From: Flavobacterium channae
GTDB taxonomy: Bacteria > Bacteroidota > Bacteroidia > Flavobacteriales > Flavobacteriaceae
Reading direction: 5' to 3'
DNA: 64,000 nucleotides
Assembly: GCF_021172165.1 (NCBI RefSeq)
Contig: NZ_CP089096.1
Location: 1,736,001-1,800,000 of the forward strand
Shown piece by piece: positions 60,929-64,000 of this stretch. Position 1 is the stretch's first letter. The number at the start of each line of letters is the position of its first letter. The notes below the pieces were generated by a model, which was not told the origin of the DNA, made no database searches, and saw only the letters and a program-made list of their open reading frames with translations. Both the position numbers and the translations under genes were made by a program.

Positions 60929-62950
60929 CAAACCGTTATACTTTCTAACAAACCATTCTGTTGCTAATGAAAGAACAGCAATGATTAGAAGCCAAATCCA
61001 ATCGATAAGTGGTGATTTTTTGATGGTTTCTTTTTGTGTTGGAATATAGTTTTCATTTTCAATCAAATTTTGAATCAATTTCTCTATTTGATTTGGGTAA
61101 TAAACCGTTCCATTTGTATTAGCAGCCAATTGTTCTAATCGGCTTTTGTCTGGATTTACAAATTGTTTTTCAATTTCAAAATCTAAAACTTCAAAAGTTC
61201 CTGAAAAACTAGTATTGGATTGTATTTCAGAAACTTTAAAAGTATATAAACCAGCTTCTAATCCATCTAAGTTTACTTTATAGGAATTATTCGATTTCAA
61301 TAAATCGTATTTTTTTGATGCGTTGGTTTTCGAATTTACAACTTGAATAGTTAGTTGGGCTTTTTCATCAAACTCATAGTTTTTATTGAAATATTCTGCT
61401 GTTATTTCTATGCTTTCACCAGCGTTATAAAAACTTTCGTAAGTAACATTCAAATTCTTTTTTGAAGCATTTGAAACCAAAAACTGAACAATCTTATCTG
61501 TAAACAAATCAAAGTCTTCAAAAGATTTCTTTGACAAATGATTTTCTAATCGCCATTTCCAAATGTTTTCTCCAAACAAATAAGCACTTCTTTTACTACC
61601 ATTTTCTGTAAATGTTAGTAAAGGATTTTGAAGTTGCACATTCCTAATTCTAGCGGAAAGTAAGGTGTTAACTTTACCTTTTACTGCAATAGTTCCAAAA
61701 TTATTTTCTAAAGGTGGAAAATTTTCAAAACCAATACTGGATTGGGCAAACAAATTAAAACCTGATTCATAAGTAGCCAAATAATCTTCTTTTTGAGCAG
61801 ATAATTTAAACAAGAAATCGTCTTGAATTTGATTTAGAAAACCAAAATCTGTTGCTGTTCCTGTAATCAAAAATGTATTGACTTGAGCGACTTTATTTTG
61901 ATCAAAAATTGGTTTAAAAGTAGTATTTGGCTGATAAAAAATTAAAACATTGTAATTCTGTAAAGACTTAACTTCAGTTGGTTTAAGAATGGTTACTTTG
62001 CGTTGTTGATTTTGCTCAATACTTCTTTTTAAAGCACCTAAATCGGGATGATTAATTGCTGAAATTAATGCAACTTCACTTCGTTGATCAATAACTTCAA
62101 CAGCAAAATTCTTAGTATTATTAATCTGATTTTTCTCTTTGATATTAGAAGAAATCGTGGCTTTAAACTTTGCAATTCCAACTTTATCGGCATTTAACAA
62201 TACAGAAACCGATTGTGCTTTTTTATCTTTCGAGAAATTAACTACTTGTTTATGAATGGTTTGATTTCCATTTTGAATAGCAAAAGTGGTTGAAATCGAC
62301 TCATCCCCATTGTATTGTAAAAATACTTCAACCGGAAATTTATTCTTTAAAAAAGCATATTTATTTACGTTGATTTGGTTAATCTTCAAATCAAAAACAG
62401 TAGTCGTATCACCTAAAACAACTGGTAATACATTTGTGTTTTCTTGAAAACTAAACACATAATCATTTCCCATAGTTTGATTTCCATCTGTAAATAAAAC
62501 TATCGGATAATTTACATTTCTATATAATTGTTTTAAGTTTTTGGCAACTCCATCAATATGAGATTGCTTTCCTTTAAAATCAAGAGATTGTAAACTATTG
62601 AATTCGTTATCGAATGAAAACAATTGCACATCATATTTTTCATTAATTGCATTATTCTCTGCAATCTTTTTATATAATGATGAAGCATCTTCTGTTGCTC
62701 TTAATTCAGAAATCGACTTCGAATTATCAACGACAATTGGTAATGGTGTTTTCTTAATTTCGGTTGTTTTTCTACTGATAATTGGGTTAATCAGTAATAA
62801 AAAGATAGAAAACAACGATATAAAACGTAAAAAAGCCAAAAACCAATACAATTTTGATTGATTTTTGACTTTATATAAATATTGGTAAAACGACAATCCA
62901 ACAGCAACAGTTACTGATAATATAAGTAGTAAAATTGTGTTTATTGTCAT
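60923..62950 (-). CDS. VWA-like membrane protein
   Basis: A 675-residue membrane protein. Two N-terminal hydrophobic segments (about 4-24 and 36-58) and one near the C-terminus (IDWIWLLIIAVLSLATEWFV) anchor a large exocytoplasmic part. Residues about 70-190 look like a von Willebrand A domain: LPIVVDNSKSISEL has the DxSxS metal motif and VLFTDGNQTMG a later strand. The rest is beta-rich and ends before the last helix. Such proteins occur in Bacteroidota without known partners. It lies 15 bp after fabG, so it may be in an operon. Function unknown. Confidence 0.78.
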   Translation of the reverse strand: MTINTILLLILSVTVAVGLSFYQYLYKVKNQSKLYWFLAFLRFISLFSIFLLLINPIISRKTTEIKKTPLPIVVDNSKSISELRATEDASSLYKKIAENNAINEKYDVQLFSFDNEFNSLQSLDFKGKQSHIDGVAKNLKQLYRNVNYPIVLFTDGNQTMGNDYVFSFQENTNVLPVVLGDTTTVFDLKINQINVNKYAFLKNKFPVEVFLQYNGDESISTTFAIQNGNQTIHKQVVNFSKDKKAQSVSVLLNADKVGIAKFKATISSNIKEKNQINNTKNFAVEVIDQRSEVALISAINHPDLGALKRSIEQNQQRKVTILKPTEVKSLQNYNVLIFYQPNTTFKPIFDQNKVAQVNTFLITGTATDFGFLNQIQDDFLFKLSAQKEDYLATYESGFNLFAQSSIGFENFPPLENNFGTIAVKGKVNTLLSARIRNVQLQNPLLTFTENGSKRSAYLFGENIWKWRLENHLSKKSFEDFDLFTDKIVQFLVSNASKKNLNVTYESFYNAGESIEITAEYFNKNYEFDEKAQLTIQVVNSKTNASKKYDLLKSNNSYKVNLDGLEAGLYTFKVSEIQSNTSFSGTFEVLDFEIEKQFVNPDKSRLEQLAANTNGTVYYPNQIEKLIQNLIENENYIPTQKETIKKSPLIDWIWLLIIAVLSLATEWFVRKYNGLL

Positions 62951-62965
62951 TATTAAGTATAACTA

Positions 62966-63712
62966 TTAAGTAAGCATTCCTCCATCAACATTAAGAACCT
63001 GACCCGTAACGTAAGCACTCATGTCTGATGCTAAGAAAACACAAACATTAGCTACATCTTCTGGAGTACCACCTCTTTTTAATGGAATAGATTCTCTCCA
63101 TCCTTTAACTACTTCTTCGTTTAATTTAGCAGTCATTTCAGTTTCAATAAAACCAGGAGCAATAGCATTGCAACGAATGTTTCTTGAACCTAACTCTAAC
63201 GCAATAGATTTTGTAAATCCGTTCATACCTGCTTTAGAAGCTGCGTAATTTGCTTGACCAGCATTTCCTTTTACTCCTACTACACTACTCATATTTACAA
63301 TTGATCCTTTACGATTTTTCAACATGATTTTTTGCACTGCTTTAGTCATGTTAAAAACTGATTTTAAGTTAATTGCCAATACATTATCAAAATCTTCTTC
63401 TGACATACGCATCAACAAATTATCTTTAGTGATTCCGGCATTGTTGATTAACACGTCAACTGTACCAAATTCAGCCACAACATCATCAACTAATTTTTGC
63501 GCTTCATTAAAATCTGCAGCATTTGATTTATATCCTTTTGCTTTAATTCCTAAAGCATTTAATTCATTTTCTAACGCCATTGCAGATTCAACAGATGAAC
63601 TATATGTAAACGCAACATTAGCACCTTGCTCTGCAAAAACTTTTGCAATTCCGCTACCAATTCCACGGCTTGCACCTGTAATAATGGCAACTTTTCCTTC
63701 TAATAATTTCAT
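62966..63712 (-). CDS. fabG: 3-oxoacyl-ACP reductase FabG
   Basis: NADPH-dependent reductase of the fatty-acid elongation cycle, an SDR tetramer. 248 residues. Cofactor loop TGASRGIGSGIA near 12-23, NNAGIT near 89-94, the catalytic Ser in MSSVVGVKGNAG near 141, Tyr and Lys in YAASKAG near 154-158, and the C-terminal DGGMLT. A -7 box (63750-63757) lies 37 bp upstream. Other SDR enzymes are possible, but this motif set and length fit FabG. Confidence 0.94.
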   Translation of the reverse strand: MKLLEGKVAIITGASRGIGSGIAKVFAEQGANVAFTYSSSVESAMALENELNALGIKAKGYKSNAADFNEAQKLVDDVVAEFGTVDVLINNAGITKDNLLMRMSEEDFDNVLAINLKSVFNMTKAVQKIMLKNRKGSIVNMSSVVGVKGNAGQANYAASKAGMNGFTKSIALELGSRNIRCNAIAPGFIETEMTAKLNEEVVKGWRESIPLKRGGTPEDVANVCVFLASDMSAYVTGQVLNVDGGMLT

Positions 63713-63749
63713 GGTTAATATTCGTGTTAGTTTGTTTATAATTAAAGTT

Positions 63750-63757
63750 CAAATATA
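63750..63757 (-). promoter_or_regulatory. -7 element of fabG
   Basis: TATATTTG on the minus strand, exact consensus, 37 bp before the fabG ATG. Confidence 0.45.
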
Positions 63758-63847
63758 GGAATATTTTAAAGTATAAAAAAAGCAGGCTCATAATTAAACT
63801 TTTTTATTAAATGTTGTCTTACAATTACTAACCTAAAACTAACTCCT

Positions 63848-64000
63848 ATGAAAAACCAAATCATTATTAGTCTTTTGACTATTTGTGGATTAACATCTTG
63901 TAGTAATAATTCTGATGATAATTATGAAGCGATTCCTCAATACCCTTTTGTAGAAGCCAAATTTGGTTCGTCTGTAGATCTAGAAAATTTAGCAAACTAT
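63848..64000 (+). CDS. Lipoprotein, N-terminal fragment; possible cytochrome-c peroxidase
   Basis: The first 51 codons before the window ends. Signal peptide and lipobox end CGLTSC with the lipid Cys at residue 18, followed by SNNSDDNYE. The mature start, FVEAKFGSSVDLENLANY, reminds me of flavobacterial cytochrome-c peroxidases, whose heme motifs would lie beyond the window. The lipoprotein call is solid; the enzyme name is a guess. The Ser/Asp-rich tail after the Cys resembles a surface-export signal. Confidence 0.6.
   Translation, partial: MKNQIIISLLTICGLTSCSNNSDDNYEAIPQYPFVEAKFGSSVDLENLANY

Overview
The window is a 64 kb piece of a low-GC chromosome from a member of the Flavobacteriaceae (Bacteroidota), most likely Flavobacterium or a close relative. 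The evidence is the gene content: the type IX secretion protein PorQ, a nuclease ending in a type IX sorting domain, a Rho factor with a long low-complexity insert, a fused E1 alpha-beta dehydrogenase, a DUF4293 protein and SusD-era style lipoproteins with Ser/Asp-rich tails after the lipid cysteine. Many genes also have the Bacteroidota -7 promoter element TAnnTTTG upstream and no obvious Shine-Dalgarno sequence. Nearly everything is ordinary chromosomal housekeeping. No phage, IS, CRISPR, rRNA or tRNA was seen.

Layout. 1-8.7 kb: end of a thioredoxin-like gene, tpiA, a DUF1801 gene, rho (minus), DUF4293, a phosphoesterase (minus), truA plus an ABC exporter, and lpdA. 8.75-10.3 kb: a small accessory island with an orphan protein, a tiny membrane protein and a GIY-YIG nuclease gene bracketed by 30-bp inverted repeats. 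10.3-12.8 kb: mlaE-mlaF-mlaD lipid transport operon. 12.9-29.1 kb: a long run mostly on the minus strand (lipoprotein, cmk, porQ, lon, DUF6252, MFS, M48 protease, LOG protein, uvrA, thioesterase, CLC channel, AlkD, AcpH). 29.2-38.8 kb: glmM, a basic secreted protein, a type IX-secreted endonuclease I, a large M1-peptidase-like/outer-membrane protein, and the fused 2-oxoacid dehydrogenase E1. 38.8-45.6 kb: a complete trp operon, trpE-G-D-C-F-B-A, preceded by an unannotated 18-codon leader peptide with three consecutive Trp codons and a terminator, i.e. a classic-looking attenuator. 45.7-47.8 kb: NfeD-like protein and flotillin. 47.9-64 kb: two M28 peptidases, glyA, fahA, a TPR-like lipoprotein, clpB, an MFS transporter, YjdF, GNAT, aldose-epimerase-like, a VWA-like membrane protein, fabG, and the start of a lipoprotein that may be a cytochrome-c peroxidase.

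How the parts work together. The trp genes encode every step from chorismate to tryptophan and appear to be controlled by translation of the leader peptide. Lon, ClpB, the M48 protease and the flotillin/NfeD pair serve protein and membrane quality control; the Mla genes serve outer-membrane lipid balance; PorQ belongs to the secretion machine that would export the nuclease at 31.2-33.2 kb. UvrA and AlkD give DNA repair.

The most unusual items are (1) the GIY-YIG gene whose last seven codons and stop lie inside one of its flanking repeats, which looks like a small repeat-associated mobile unit, (2) the Trp-rich leader and attenuator, with a possible antiterminator arm that overlaps the leader stop codon, (3) a large M1-like protein in which both zinc histidines of HExxH are Phe, joined to a likely beta-barrel, and (4) a structured-looking intergenic element at about 51.8 kb. 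All gene names rest on motif recognition by eye; no database search was run.
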